Shown: positions 35,613 to 45,726, numbered from the stretch's first letter. The stretch: 54,319 nucleotides of DNA from Terriglobia bacterium (GCA_020072925.1 JAIQGA010000016.1:1-54319), one strand, 5' to 3'. The notes: generated by a model from the letters alone, not told the origin. A program made the numbers and translations.

Positions 35613-37874
35613 TCAGAGGTGGGGCACGCGACGGGCCTTGATGGCTTCGAGGTGCTCCTTCAACCTTTCGCGGACTTCCCGATCTTTGCCTTCCTTCATC
35701 TCATGTTCAATCTCGGTAAGAGCAAAGTGAATGATGTCATGGTGATGAATTTCTTGGGGCGCCAGTTCGTTGCTGAACTGCAGCCAGAGCCGGTGCAAGA
35801 GATCGATTTCCTGGGCCGACAGGTGGGGAGCATGAGGCCCGAGGTAGAAAAGCTCTTCCTGCCCGCCGGGTGTGAAGATTTCCAGAGCAAGCTGCGGTTT
35901 GGGATCGGGCAAGAGCTCCCAGGCCAGCCCGGCGCGGCGCGCTTCCTCGGTGACGGCCATCTTGGAAGAAAGACCCAGAACCAGCGCGGAAGATTCGAGC
36001 GATTGCGCGGCGCGCAGCATGCCGTCCCAGATTTCGTTGGCGGCCGCGACGGCGAGGTGTACGGTTTTTCCCTGTTTTTCCGCGAGCGCCAGGGCGCGGG
36101 TAAAGAGAATCTGTTCCACCGTGCTGAAGAACTGGTCGGGGAGAAGGCCGCTCTCACCCGAGCCCGCGCGCTGCAGGATACGGATGTGCAGGACCACCAC
36201 GTCCTGCTTGGCGGGGCGAACGCGCTGGAGAACCTGGTTGAGGTGATAGAGCGCATTGTAATCGCGCACCATCACCAGGATGTTGCCGGGGCGGCAGCCG
36301 ACGGTTTTGGGGTTGATCTCCTCCTGCGGAGCGAGATGAAACTGGTCGAGCTCCGTATGCACGGTCTCGCGCGCGCGGGTCATACGCTCCGAGACTGTGA
36401 AGACTCCGAAGAGGAGCAGCGTGAAGCCCGCGCCCGAAAGCGTGGCGACCTGTTTGGTAAACAGATTCGTGATGGCGACGGCAAACAGCGTCAGCGTAAT
36501 CAGCGCCAGGCCGACGGGAACCTCCAGGCTGCCCAGCTTGACGTTCAGAGGCACACGGTACTCGCGGGGGCCGGCCTGCTTGTAGCGCAGCACGAGGACC
36601 GCCAGCCCCTTCATCACGAAACTCCAGATCACGCCGAACGCATACGCCTCGCCCAGAACGTAAATGTTGCCGCGGCTCAAGAGGATGGTGAGCAACTGGA
36701 GCGCCACGACGGTGTTGATGATGCGGTAGGAAGTGCCGTAAGTCTGGTGCGGGCGGCGAAACCAAGGGGCCAGCACTCCGTCTTCGGAAACGCGGTTGAG
36801 CACCCCGTTGGAGCCGACGATCGCCGTGTTCACCGCTCCCGCCAGAATCAGGGTGCCCACCAGCACGACAAAGGCGTGGAAAATAAGCCGCAAGGTGAGC
36901 GGACCGACCACATTCATCGCCAGGCCGCCGATAAGATTCTCGAAGAAATGCTTCCGCGTCGCGTCGGGAATGATCATGACAGCGAAGAAGGAGACCAGGG
37001 ACGTGAAGACCATGCTGTAGATGAAAATGATCAGCCCGGCCTTCTTGAGGTTGGGGAGCTTGGGGTGCTCGATTTCCCGGTAGACTTGCGCCAGCGTTTC
37101 CTCACCGCTCATGGCCAGAATGGAGTGACCGAGGCCCACGAGGATACCGATGAGGGCGACCGTATGGGGCAGGCTGCTGCTGCGCAACCAACCCAGCGCC
37201 TCAGGGGTAAACTGCAGGCTCGCCAGTCGGGGCAATGGCGGCAAATGCGCGCCTCGCACCCAGAGCGTGTAACCGCACCAGCCGATCATCACCAACACCA
37301 CAACCGTGGTGAGCTGCATGATGCGCAGCGCCTTTTCGCTGGATTCGGGGATGCCCTTGATGTTCTGCCACCAGAAATAGAGCGTCACTATGATCGCAAA
37401 GGTCGCGGCGGTCACGTTTTCGGGAAAAACCACGTTGAGGTGCACGTAGCCCGCCAGATCGTTCAGGAATCCCGCAAGGTACTGGCCCGCGGAGACGCCG
37501 CTGATGGGCCCGGTCAGGATGTAATCAAACATCAGCGCGGAGACTGAAAACTTGGCGAGGGTGCTGCCCATCGCTTCTTTCACCACGCGATAGACGCCGC
37601 CGCGCACGAACATGCTGCAGCTTTCCACGTAGATGGCGCGCACCGCGTAGGAAAACAGCATCACCGCCAGAATGAACCAGGGTGCGGACTTGCCCACCGC
37701 CTGCTCGGCGATGCCGCCGGCATAATAGGCGGAAGAGGCGAGGTCGTTCAGCACGATCGCCGCCGCCCGCCAGAAGGTGATGAAGGTGAGCATTGCCGTA
37801 GTCGCCACCACCACTCGCGGGAGGTGAGACGGCGCTGTCTGAGGGCTGGGTGACGGGGTAGGCTTACCGCTCAT
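35613..37874 (-). CDS. APC-family amino acid permease with C-terminal USP-like cytoplasmic domain
   Basis: A 753-residue protein. Residues about 20-510 hold twelve or more membrane spans with the APC pattern (FWRAAAIVLNDLASSAYYAGGIAE, GPISGVSAGQYLAG, ILAMSGEETLAQVYREIE). The last 240 residues are soluble and resemble a universal-stress-like domain (GNILVMVRDYNALYHLNQVL, DVVVLHIRIL, SLESSALVLGLSSKMAVTEEA), followed by a charged helix. Similar fusions are known in the APC superfamily, where the domain may sense nucleotides. Substrate unknown. It is monocistronic on the minus strand. Confidence 0.83.
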   Translation of the reverse strand: MSGKPTPSPSPQTAPSHLPRVVVATTAMLTFITFWRAAAIVLNDLASSAYYAGGIAEQAVGKSAPWFILAVMLFSYAVRAIYVESCSMFVRGGVYRVVKEAMGSTLAKFSVSALMFDYILTGPISGVSAGQYLAGFLNDLAGYVHLNVVFPENVTAATFAIIVTLYFWWQNIKGIPESSEKALRIMQLTTVVVLVMIGWCGYTLWVRGAHLPPLPRLASLQFTPEALGWLRSSSLPHTVALIGILVGLGHSILAMSGEETLAQVYREIEHPKLPNLKKAGLIIFIYSMVFTSLVSFFAVMIIPDATRKHFFENLIGGLAMNVVGPLTLRLIFHAFVVLVGTLILAGAVNTAIVGSNGVLNRVSEDGVLAPWFRRPHQTYGTSYRIINTVVALQLLTILLSRGNIYVLGEAYAFGVIWSFVMKGLAVLVLRYKQAGPREYRVPLNVKLGSLEVPVGLALITLTLFAVAITNLFTKQVATLSGAGFTLLLFGVFTVSERMTRARETVHTELDQFHLAPQEEINPKTVGCRPGNILVMVRDYNALYHLNQVLQRVRPAKQDVVVLHIRILQRAGSGESGLLPDQFFSTVEQILFTRALALAEKQGKTVHLAVAAANEIWDGMLRAAQSLESSALVLGLSSKMAVTEEARRAGLAWELLPDPKPQLALEIFTPGGQEELFYLGPHAPHLSAQEIDLLHRLWLQFSNELAPQEIHHHDIIHFALTEIEHEMKEGKDREVRERLKEHLEAIKARRVPHL

Positions 37875-38130
37875 AGATCGTTTCAGGGCCGAGAGAGGCC
37901 TTTCGGCGAAACCAGCGTAAACTCGTCATCGGGTTTCGGAAGTCGCTCTGAAAGTAATCTCTGCTATGTTCCCACAAGACGCGGATTCCGTAAACAGGTT
38001 TTCGATACACTCCCGCGCTGCCGGGAGGCACTCGGTCCTACGCCCTTTGCGGCCTTGAGCTCGACCCGCACAGGCGGGCGATCAACCAAAATATTCCTTC
38101 GGTGTGGCGCAAGACTTGGCGCCTGAGGCG

Positions 38131-39564
38131 CTAATACGGATTCCCGTAAGCGTTCACAACCCGGTACGGGTTCCCACCCATGGCGTTGATGGAGTTGAAG
38201 GTTGAATAGTGCATCTTCATTGAGAAATCCATCATGTTCATGAAGCTCTGGTGTTGCATCTGGGATTGACGCATCATTTCCTGCACGGTCTTTGCCCCAC
38301 CGCTTTGCGCCGTGCTCGCCGGCGCGCTTTGAGCCGCCACCTGGCCTCCCGCGCCGCCCAGGCTCTGCTTCCAGGTCTGCCGATATTGGACTTTTTGATT
38401 TTCGGGGACGGTTGGCCACCAGACGCGAAGGGCCGCGGCCAGTCGGGGCATCTGCGTGATCTGTTTTCGCTGGGCGTCGGGAAGTTTGGGATAGGTCTGG
38501 GCAATCGCTTGAGCCCACTGGTCACGAATTTGCGCGGTTAAGGGAGGCAGCGTGCTGCCCGACGCCTCCGTCAGTAGGAAGTAGGTGACTTCGACATACG
38601 CATCGGTCATCTGGCGCGTCAAGGGTGGATTGCCGGGGGCGATGGCTTTGTGGGAGGCGTCGTAGATGGCTGCGAGTTCGCGCGTAATCTCCTTGCCCGT
38701 CGGGTCCGCCGAGCCCTTTCGGAACTCCGCGAGGTTGGCGGGCAGCACCTCCTGGCGAACCAGTTGTTGCTGCGCCTCGGGCATCTGCTTGATCTTCTCA
38801 TAGGCCTGGGCGAGTTCGCCCGTGCCCCGAATCTCCTCTTCATCGTGCTTTTGCCAGCGGCCTACCAGATATCGCTGCAAGAGCACTTGTTGCTCATTGG
38901 TGAGGGGGGTTTCGAGCAGCCACGCGAAGTAGCAGGCAGCTTCGTCGGCCATCTGCTGGGTGAGCGGCGGGTTGCCCGCGGCTAGAATCTGCTTGCCGCC
39001 GGAGGGTGCAAGCCCGTTGGAGGCAAGCTCGGAGACACTCGCCGCAGCCACTGCCCCCGGCGTCTCGGCTGATGCGTTTTCGGCTGTGGCAGAATCTGCC
39101 CCGCCTTGCAGGGCGGCGATTAATGTAGCTGCCGGGCGCGCATCCGGGGGGTTGAACGTATAGGCCCTCCCTTTCTGGACATCCGCTTCGCCTGGCATAA
39201 GCCAGAAGTGGTACGTGATCTTGCCGAACTTTATCTCCGTCGCATTCAAGAGCTGACCGTAACGGTTCCACGGTCCTGAGGAAATTATCTCAGACCGCTT
39301 GATTTCAAACGCGTGACGACTGTCGCGCGCGGGGGAAACAACTTCGTAGCGAATCGTCGTAGGCGTAACGTAAAGAAAACCCAAGCACCAGGAGACGGCG
39401 TGCTCGTGGGCCACGGGAAATCGCTGAGCATTGCCCTGCCCGGCCGCTCGCCCCCCGGAACCGCCGGGAAGTGGGAAGGCTGCGCACTCCCCAAAGAGAG
39501 CCAAAATGGAAATCGTAATCGCCAGCCAATAAAATACCCGCCGATTGTGTCGCTGCTTGCGCAT
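38131..39564 (-). CDS. Exported protein of unknown function
   Basis: About 477 residues. The N-terminus is a signal peptide or anchor (VFYWLAITISILALFGECAAF). A first domain (about 40-160) has strands such as WCLGFLYVTPTTIRYEVVSPA and KITYHFWLMPGEA. Two copies of a motif around NPPLTQQMADEAACYFAWLL and NPPLTRQMTDAYVEVTYFLL follow, an internal duplication. The tail is rich in Met and Gln (MMRQSQMQHQSFMNMMDFSM). I do not recognise a family. The start is ATG 39564 with AAAGGTG upstream; the frame is open further upstream without a better site. Confidence 0.7.
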   Translation of the reverse strand: MRKQRHNRRVFYWLAITISILALFGECAAFPLPGGSGGRAAGQGNAQRFPVAHEHAVSWCLGFLYVTPTTIRYEVVSPARDSRHAFEIKRSEIISSGPWNRYGQLLNATEIKFGKITYHFWLMPGEADVQKGRAYTFNPPDARPAATLIAALQGGADSATAENASAETPGAVAAASVSELASNGLAPSGGKQILAAGNPPLTQQMADEAACYFAWLLETPLTNEQQVLLQRYLVGRWQKHDEEEIRGTGELAQAYEKIKQMPEAQQQLVRQEVLPANLAEFRKGSADPTGKEITRELAAIYDASHKAIAPGNPPLTRQMTDAYVEVTYFLLTEASGSTLPPLTAQIRDQWAQAIAQTYPKLPDAQRKQITQMPRLAAALRVWWPTVPENQKVQYRQTWKQSLGGAGGQVAAQSAPASTAQSGGAKTVQEMMRQSQMQHQSFMNMMDFSMKMHYSTFNSINAMGGNPYRVVNAYGNPY

Positions 39565-39926
39565 AAGGTTAGCACCTTTCAGTCTGGGATATGCCCTTTC
39601 GGGAACCCGTTGGCCCGCACGATACGCTTGGCGGGTTCCGAATGCAATGGGAAAAACGGGTTGGGACCTTCCACGGCGTTCCGGGGCGTTGGACCCAAAA
39701 TTCGCAGGCAACATTTTGCGCCGTGAGCCACTCAAACATTCCAGAAGGGCTGGACGGTCGCAGATAGGGATCATGCTTCCCGCACTCGCGGTGCAGGGTG
39801 GAGAATTGTTTCCAGTCGCCGCAAGTCTGTCTTCCCTATCAGCAATAATTGTGTACGTTCTTGAACTCAGGGCTTAGCGCGGATGAAGCGAGAGAGGGCG
39901 GTTGTCCGAGGAGAGGGGTTGACGCA
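39565..39926. other. 362-nt divergent intergenic region
   Basis: It separates the divergent genes starting at 39564 (minus) and 39927 (plus). It presumably holds both promoters. No repeat, RNA or convincing ORF was found. Confidence 0.4.
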
Positions 39927-41147
39927 TTGAGACAACTGCCGAAGTTCATATGCTTCCTGGTAGGATCGGTTCTGCTGATCACTTCCACATCGACTACCCA
40001 TGCCGCAAACGGATCGGGTGATGCGATCTCCGACCCCTATCGGACGGCGCAGGATTACCGTTACAACCTCGAGTACGATCTGGCCCAGAAAACCCTCGAG
40101 GACTGGTTGGCACAGCATCCCAGCGACCTCCACGCATTGCATGAACTGGCGACCGTGATGCTGCATCGAGAAATGTTCCAGCGGGGAGTGCTGGCTTCGC
40201 ATATTTACGGTGACCTGGGCAGCATGTTTCGAACCGGCAGGATTCCCTATTCGCCGGAGTTTCAGAAAAAGCTCTTCGACGTGCTGGCCAAAACCCAGTC
40301 ACTTGCCGAAGCCCGGCTGAAAATCAACCCCAACGATCAGGAAGCGCTCTACTGGGCTGGCGCCACTCACGCCACGCGCGCCGTCTTCTATTTCACCATG
40401 GCCAAAAGCTATTTGGCGGCGCTGCACGAGACCACAGAGGCGCGCAAGGAGCACGCGCAGCTCTTGAAAATCAATCCGAACTTCACTGACGCCTGGCTCG
40501 TGGTCGGCGTCAATGATTACGTGGCGGGCAGCTTGCCCTGGTACTACAAGATGTTTGCCTCCCTGGCGGGATACCATGGGAAACGCGCGCAGGGAATCGC
40601 CGAGGTCCAACGCGTTGCCGCGCAGGGCAATTGGGCCCAGGATGACGCCCGGCTGATTCTGGCGGTGCTGTATCGTCGGGAGAAGATGTATCCGCAGGCC
40701 ATGCAAGTCCTCCAGGGGCTGGCGCGCTCGTATCCGCGCAATTTCCTGCTGGAACGACAGATGGCGGGAATCTATCAGGAAGCCGGTGATCTTCGCTCCG
40801 CCGCCCGGATCTATGATGACATCGTAGCCAAGCGGGAGACTCGGCAACCGGGTTACGCGCACATGCCCGCCGCCAATATCCTCTTCGAGTCCGGTCAAAT
40901 CCACGCGCGCCTGGGAGAAACCGATATCGCTCTGGCCCGGTATAAGGAGGCGGCAAGTTTACCGGGCAAAGACATCTACATTTATCGCTCCGCTCTGGCC
41001 GCCGCGGACATCGAGATGCACCGGAACCACCGCACCGCAGCCCTTGAGACCTACCGCCACGTGGCGCAAGCCGTCCCCAACACCGACGAGGGAAAAGTCG
41101 CGCGCGAGGCGCTGACAGATCCTCCGGCAGCCGATCCCCCAAAGTAG
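39927..41147 (+). CDS. Exported TPR-repeat protein
   Basis: About 406 residues beginning with a signal peptide (FICFLVGSVLLITSTSTTHA). The rest is helical TPR-like pairs (YNLEYDLAQKTLEDWLAQHP, ALHELATVMLHREMF, ARLILAVLYRREKMYPQAM, LERQMAGIYQEAGDLRSAARIYDDI, ALARYKEAASLPG, TAALETYRHVAQAVPN). The start is TTG at 39927, preceded by GAGGAGAGGGG, a strong site; an earlier in-frame TTG lacks one. The stop codon TAG is the second to fourth base of a double HGRDARAT-type palindrome, so a repeat has set the C-terminus. Function unknown. Confidence 0.8.
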   Translation: MRQLPKFICFLVGSVLLITSTSTTHAANGSGDAISDPYRTAQDYRYNLEYDLAQKTLEDWLAQHPSDLHALHELATVMLHREMFQRGVLASHIYGDLGSMFRTGRIPYSPEFQKKLFDVLAKTQSLAEARLKINPNDQEALYWAGATHATRAVFYFTMAKSYLAALHETTEARKEHAQLLKINPNFTDAWLVVGVNDYVAGSLPWYYKMFASLAGYHGKRAQGIAEVQRVAAQGNWAQDDARLILAVLYRREKMYPQAMQVLQGLARSYPRNFLLERQMAGIYQEAGDLRSAARIYDDIVAKRETRQPGYAHMPAANILFESGQIHARLGETDIALARYKEAASLPGKDIYIYRSALAAADIEMHRNHRTAALETYRHVAQAVPNTDEGKVAREALTDPPAADPPK

Positions 41148-41196
41148 CACGGTCGTCTCGGCCGTGCTGGCTCACGGGCGGGACGCCCGTGCTGCG
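41144..41196. repeat. Double HGRDARAT-type palindrome supplying a stop codon
   Basis: CACGGTCGTCTCGGCCGTG (41148-41166) and CACGGGCGGGACGCCCGTG (41173-41191) form the same two-part element as at 19109-19178, in opposite orientation. Its leading GTAG contributes the stop codon of the TPR gene. Confidence 0.8.
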
Positions 41197-41363
41197 CCGC
41201 AGCGTCTCAGTCCACTCTGGATAACTGATTCCCCCCGGCAAGCGCCGTCTGGCCTCCTGCCCTCCGCTTGTCCGTCGTTGCGGGGTAGCTTAAAATAGCC
41301 CTGCTCGAAGGTATAACCCTCGCCGGTAAGCCATCTCCGTTCGCCTCGAATCGAGGATCTTCC

Positions 41364-43349
41364 GTGGACGTTGCATCGGAGCTCACGCTGCTGGTCGCCA
41401 GCAAACTCATCGTTTACACCTTCGGCGCGCTCATCCATTTGTTCCTGATGGTGCTGATCCTCGGCAACCGCCGGCTCCATCGCCTCGAGTGGCTTCTCTT
41501 TTCGCTGATGACGGCGCTCTTCATGTGGAACTCGGGCAACCTGCTGGCATTGAACCTTGGGCTTTATTACGGCCTCGCGCCGCCCATGCTGTCCGGCTTC
41601 GCACGGCTGATTGCATTTCTCGGGGCGATGGCGGCCGCGCCGCTCCTGGTCCACGTGCAAGCGGAATACTTCGTCCGGCCTCGACGCTTGCCCTTCAGTG
41701 GGCGGGTGCTGGTCCTGGCCTTCTACTTGCCCCTGGTGGCCGCGCCGTGGGTAGTCGGAAACCTCCTTGGCCGAGTCCATCTCGATCCGCCCGCCGCGCT
41801 GGGCGGCGCGGCACGCCCCCTCGCTCTTTGGATTATTGCCGCGCTGCTCGCGGGCGCAGCGTTCAGCCTGGCCTCGCGCCGGCCGCAGCGCGAACCGGAC
41901 CCGCGCCTCAGACGATTTCATGCCGTGCTGGCAATCTTTCAGGGAATACTGGCCGTGGGCCTCGCGTTGGTGTATCTCACCCGACCTCTCCCCGTGCAGG
42001 GGTTCGGTGGCTACCCCGCAACAGAGTTGATGCTGGCGGCGGTCCTGCCCGGCCTTTATTTGGGCTACGTAATCTTGCGCTACAACTTTCTGGATCTTCG
42101 CGTATCGCGCAATGTTGCCTATTCCGTGGCGGCGATTTTCGGCCTGCTGATTTACCTCAACCTGATGCGCCGCCTCAGCGGTTTTCTTGAAGCCCACGAG
42201 ATTCTTCCCGTGGCCGTCACCGAAGGTGTGATGATCTTTATCCTGGTTGTCTTTCTGGAGCCTGTGAAACGACTCATCAGTTGGGCCCTTCACAAGGCCG
42301 TCGTCTCGGAATTCGAACGCGTCCAGAAGCTTTCGGCAGAGATTCAGGATTTCGCCAAGCAGTCGGGAGATCTGGAAGGCTTGAAGCGGTTCGTGGAAGA
42401 AAGAACCCAACAGCAACTGGCTCTGGGGCAGGTGACTCTTCGTGCCGGAAAGGCGGCCGGCGGACCCGACGCGGTTCCGCCGAAGGGCAAGACTCGGAGA
42501 TTCCCCATTTGCCGCGGCACGGAGGTGATCGGCGCCCTGGAAGTGGCGCCCGCCGGCGCGGAGCTTTCCGGTGACCAGTTCGGCGCGCTGGAACTGCTTG
42601 CCGATCAGTTGGCCGCCGCTCTTGAGCTTTGCCAGCTCATCGCCGACAAAGTCAAGCTGGAGCGTGAATTGGCCGAAAAAGCGCGCTTGGCGTTCCTGGG
42701 GGAAATGGCCGCGCGAATCGCCCACAACGTCAAGAACCCGCTCAGCTCCATGAAGACCCTGGTGCAGTTGCTCGAAGAAGATACTAGCCTACCGGAGCGC
42801 GTGCGCCAGGATTGCCGGCTGGTGGTGAACGAAGTGGATCGGTTGAATCACAATATTTCGCAGGTGCTACGCTACGCCAAGCCGGCCCGCGATACCGACC
42901 GCCCCGTGGACCTGAGCGCCGTGGTCAAGCGCGTGCTGACTCTCGCGCGCGCTGAGGCCGAACAGCGCCAGGTAAAACTGGCCATGGAATCCTCCGGCGC
43001 TTGTCCGGTCGAGGGCGGGGAAGAGGCAGCGAATGATATTGTCTCGAATCTGGTGGTTAATGCACTGGAAGCCAGCGCGTCGGGGAGCACCGTCCGGGTT
43101 TCGCTGCGGCGCGCGGACGGCCGCGTCGAGCTGGCGGTGGAGGATCAAGGGAAGGGAATCCCCCCTGACCTGCGAGGGAAGATCTTTCAGCCGTTTTTCA
43201 CCACGCGTGCCGGGGGAACGGGCCTGGGACTGGCGATTGTGGCGCGGCGCCTGGAGGAAATCGGCGGCTCCGTCGATTGCCAGAGCCCCCTCGACGGGGA
43301 AGGGGATTCGCCGGGGACGCGCTTTCTGGTCCGCTTTCGCGCCGCCTGA
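41364..43349 (+). CDS. Membrane sensor histidine kinase (NtrB/AtoS-like)
   Basis: A 661-residue kinase. Residues about 10-310 form eight or nine membrane spans of a 7TM-type sensor region, followed by a GAF-like linker and a helical region. The phospho-acceptor box is IAHNVKNPLSSMK with His454; Asn after His differs from the usual HEIRNPL. The ATPase has N box NLVVNALEA, G1 DQGKGIP and G2 GGTGLGLAI. The start is GTG 41364. The NtrC-type regulator follows after 105 nt, so they form a two-component pair, but that regulator is frameshifted here. Confidence 0.87.
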   Translation: MDVASELTLLVASKLIVYTFGALIHLFLMVLILGNRRLHRLEWLLFSLMTALFMWNSGNLLALNLGLYYGLAPPMLSGFARLIAFLGAMAAAPLLVHVQAEYFVRPRRLPFSGRVLVLAFYLPLVAAPWVVGNLLGRVHLDPPAALGGAARPLALWIIAALLAGAAFSLASRRPQREPDPRLRRFHAVLAIFQGILAVGLALVYLTRPLPVQGFGGYPATELMLAAVLPGLYLGYVILRYNFLDLRVSRNVAYSVAAIFGLLIYLNLMRRLSGFLEAHEILPVAVTEGVMIFILVVFLEPVKRLISWALHKAVVSEFERVQKLSAEIQDFAKQSGDLEGLKRFVEERTQQQLALGQVTLRAGKAAGGPDAVPPKGKTRRFPICRGTEVIGALEVAPAGAELSGDQFGALELLADQLAAALELCQLIADKVKLERELAEKARLAFLGEMAARIAHNVKNPLSSMKTLVQLLEEDTSLPERVRQDCRLVVNEVDRLNHNISQVLRYAKPARDTDRPVDLSAVVKRVLTLARAEAEQRQVKLAMESSGACPVEGGEEAANDIVSNLVVNALEASASGSTVRVSLRRADGRVELAVEDQGKGIPPDLRGKIFQPFFTTRAGGTGLGLAIVARRLEEIGGSVDCQSPLDGEGDSPGTRFLVRFRAA

Positions 43350-43454
43350 CGATGGGGACGAGGCTGATTCCCAATTGGCCCTTCCCCTCCCTCGTGGAAT
43401 TGTATGTACTATTGGTGATGTCAGACCGCGCAACGATCTCAGGCGGATGATCCG

Positions 43455-44779
43455 ATGACCAACCACGAACCTAGCACGCCAACTCCGAAAGGCAAGACGA
43501 TTCTGATCGTCGACGACGACCACACGGCACGTTACGGCATGCGCCGCGCGCTCGAAGAGCGCTATCAGGTGCTAGAAGCGGAGAGCGCGGCTGCGGCGCG
43601 GCCCGTGATCGCATCGCACCGCCCGGACCTGCTGCTGCTCGACATCGAGATGCCGGAGGAGAGCGGCCTGGATTTTCTCCGCGAATTGCAGGCGAAGGGC
43701 GATGCGCCCGCGGTCATCATGATCACCGCTTACGGGTCCGAAAAGATCGCGGTGGAGGCGATGAAGCGCGGTGCGTACGATTACCTGCCCAAGCCTTTCG
43801 AGGTGGATGAACTGCGCCTGGTGGTCGAGCGCGCCACCGAGCACGCCGACTTGGCGGAAGAAAACCGGCGCCTGAAACGCCAGTTGGCGACGGAAGGGCA
43901 GTTCGGCGGCTTGATTGGCTCCGCCCGCCTGATGCGCGAACTTTTCGAATCCGCCGACCGCGTGGCGCAGGCCGACGTCACCGTGCTCATCGAGGGCGAG
44001 AGCGGCACGGGGAAAGAGTTGCTGGCGACGGAAATCCATCGGCGCAGCAACCGCGGCAAAGGGCCGTTCGTTCCCCTCAACTGCGCCGCCCTGCCGGAAC
44101 ACCTGATTGAGAGCGAGTTGTTCGGCTACGAGAAGGGCGCGTTTACGGGCGCGACTTCGCTGAAGCGCGGCAAGTTCGAGCTGGCGCATCGAGGCACGCT
44201 TTTTTTGGATGAGATCGGCGACATGTCCCTCGCCACCCAGGCGAAGTTGCTGCGCGTGCTCGAGACGCGAAAAGTCGAGCGCCTGGGAGGGACCGCGTCG
44301 CTGGACGTGGATGTGCGCATCATCAGCGCAACCAACAAGGACCTTGGGGTAGAGATTAACAAGCAGACATTCCGCTGCTCGCGCAGCAGTTCTGCCGAAT
44401 GCTCGCGGAGAAACACGGGCGGCCCGGCGTGAGCTTTTCGCGCGAGGCTCTGGAATTCCTGAGGAATCTGGATTGGAAAGGCAACGTGCGCGAATTGAAA
44501 AACACGCTGGAAAGCGCGCTGGTCATGAGCCGCGGCGAAGTACTGCGGCCGGAAGATTTCGATTTGACCGTCCGCGAGAAGGGATCAGCGGAGCAGCCGG
44601 ATTTCCTTAGCACCGGGGATTACCGCGAGGCACGAAAGCAGTTTGAAATCGCCTTTATCAAAACCAAATTGCGCGAGCATGGCGGCAACATCACGCGCAC
44701 CGCAGCCGCGATTGGCTTGCATCGCCAAAGCCTTCAGGAAAAACTCCGCGAACTGGGGATTCAGGCTGAAAAAGAGTGA
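43455..44779 (+). pseudogene. NtrC-type sigma-54 response regulator, broken by an internal deletion
   Basis: Frame 1 (43455-44432) encodes a receiver (Asp63 in LLLLDIEMP, Lys113), then a sigma-54 AAA+ domain with Walker A GESGTGKE (181-188), GAFTGA (228-233) and Walker B LDEIGD. It runs through ISATNKDLGVEINKQTFR and shifts. Another frame resumes at 44366 with DIPLLAQQF and continues to 44779 with the C-terminal Fis-type helix-turn-helix (GGNITRTAAAIGLHRQSLQEKL). Missing is the segment equivalent to EDLYYRLNV...LRERRE, which includes arginine-finger residues. Family spacing predicts about 76 lost nt, consistent with the frame change. The junction GACATTCCGC fits both flanks, suggesting deletion at a short direct repeat, or a misassembly. 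Confidence 0.85.
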
Positions 44780-44789
44780 GGAGGAGCTA

Positions 44790-45680
44790 ATGCGCAAACG
44801 CCGATGGCTGATGGTCTGGGGGACGCTGGCCATCTTCTCCTGCCTGGTGTGGACGGTCGCTGCGGCGGGTCAAGGCAAAAACCCCAGGAAGATTTTCATG
44901 ATTACTGATATGGAAGGAGTAGACGGAATCTTCGATTCGGACCTCCAATGCATTCCATACAAAAGCCCGCGCTGGGAGGAATCGCACAAGTTGCTCGCCG
45001 AGGAGGTCAACGCGGCGGTCGAAGGATTGAAGCAGGCGTGCGCGACTGACGTGGTAGTGTGGGATGGCCATGACGGGAGCCAGACGCTCTCCGTACTCGA
45101 CATTCAACCTCCCGCGCGCTTGCTGACGGGCGAGCCGGTGTCGCCGACCCTGGAGCTCGATCGTTCATACGACGCGGTCATTTTCATCGGACAGCACGCC
45201 ATGGCGGGCTCGGAGAAAGCCATCCTCAGCCATTCGTACAGTTCGTTGGGAATTCAAAACATCTGGGTCAACGGCAAGCCCACGGGAGAAATCGGCGCGC
45301 GCACGATGCTCGCCGGCACCTTCGGCGTGCCGGTCATCATGCTCTCGGGAGATACCGCAGCCTGCCGGGAATTGCACGAGCTGGTTCCCCTCGCGGAATG
45401 CGCCGAGGTGAAGTCCGGCGTCAGTCGGACGGCGGGATTCATGCTACCGCACTCGGTGGCGTGCGCCTTGATTCGAGAGAAGGCGCGGCGCGCGCTGGCG
45501 AAGGTCGGTGAAATCAAGCCCTACACGATCCCCGGCCCTGTCGAAGTGAGGGTCGAGTTCACGCCGCGAGGGACGCAGAGCTTCCGTTCTCGCGAAGGGG
45601 TCGAGCAGATCAATGCCAGGACGTGGGCCTTCCGCGGAAAAGACATCCTGGATGCCTGGCTAAAATATTCGTCCTTCTGA
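44790..45680 (+). CDS. M55-family (DppA-like) peptidase with signal peptide
   Basis: A 296-residue protein. After a signal peptide (LMVWGTLAIFSCLVWTVAAA) it has the M55 metal ligands: Asp40 and Glu42 in MITDMEGVDGI, a His in VVVWDGHDGSQ, a His in VIFIGQHAMAG and a Glu in NGKPTGEIGA. DppA family enzymes are zinc D-aminopeptidases that form decamers and release D-Ala-type residues. Classical DppA is cytoplasmic, so an exported version may act on peptidoglycan peptides. ATG 44790 follows GAGGAGGAG; this start is 10 nt after the stop of the broken regulator. Confidence 0.85.
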   Translation: MRKRRWLMVWGTLAIFSCLVWTVAAAGQGKNPRKIFMITDMEGVDGIFDSDLQCIPYKSPRWEESHKLLAEEVNAAVEGLKQACATDVVVWDGHDGSQTLSVLDIQPPARLLTGEPVSPTLELDRSYDAVIFIGQHAMAGSEKAILSHSYSSLGIQNIWVNGKPTGEIGARTMLAGTFGVPVIMLSGDTAACRELHELVPLAECAEVKSGVSRTAGFMLPHSVACALIREKARRALAKVGEIKPYTIPGPVEVRVEFTPRGTQSFRSREGVEQINARTWAFRGKDILDAWLKYSSF

Positions 45681-45726
45681 GCGGATGAGAGTGAGGAATG
45701 GAGCGCCCGGCTCCGAGTCAGAGTTG

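Noticed and set aside
35619-37547. A 642-codon plus-strand open frame opposite the APC permease
   Set aside because: Antisense shadow. The product is His/Gln/Arg-rich with no recognisable domain, while the minus strand has membrane spans and APC motifs.
41172-42725. A 517-codon minus-strand open frame opposite the sensor kinase
   Set aside because: Antisense shadow of the histidine kinase. It also crosses the HGRDARAT repeat, which is non-coding.
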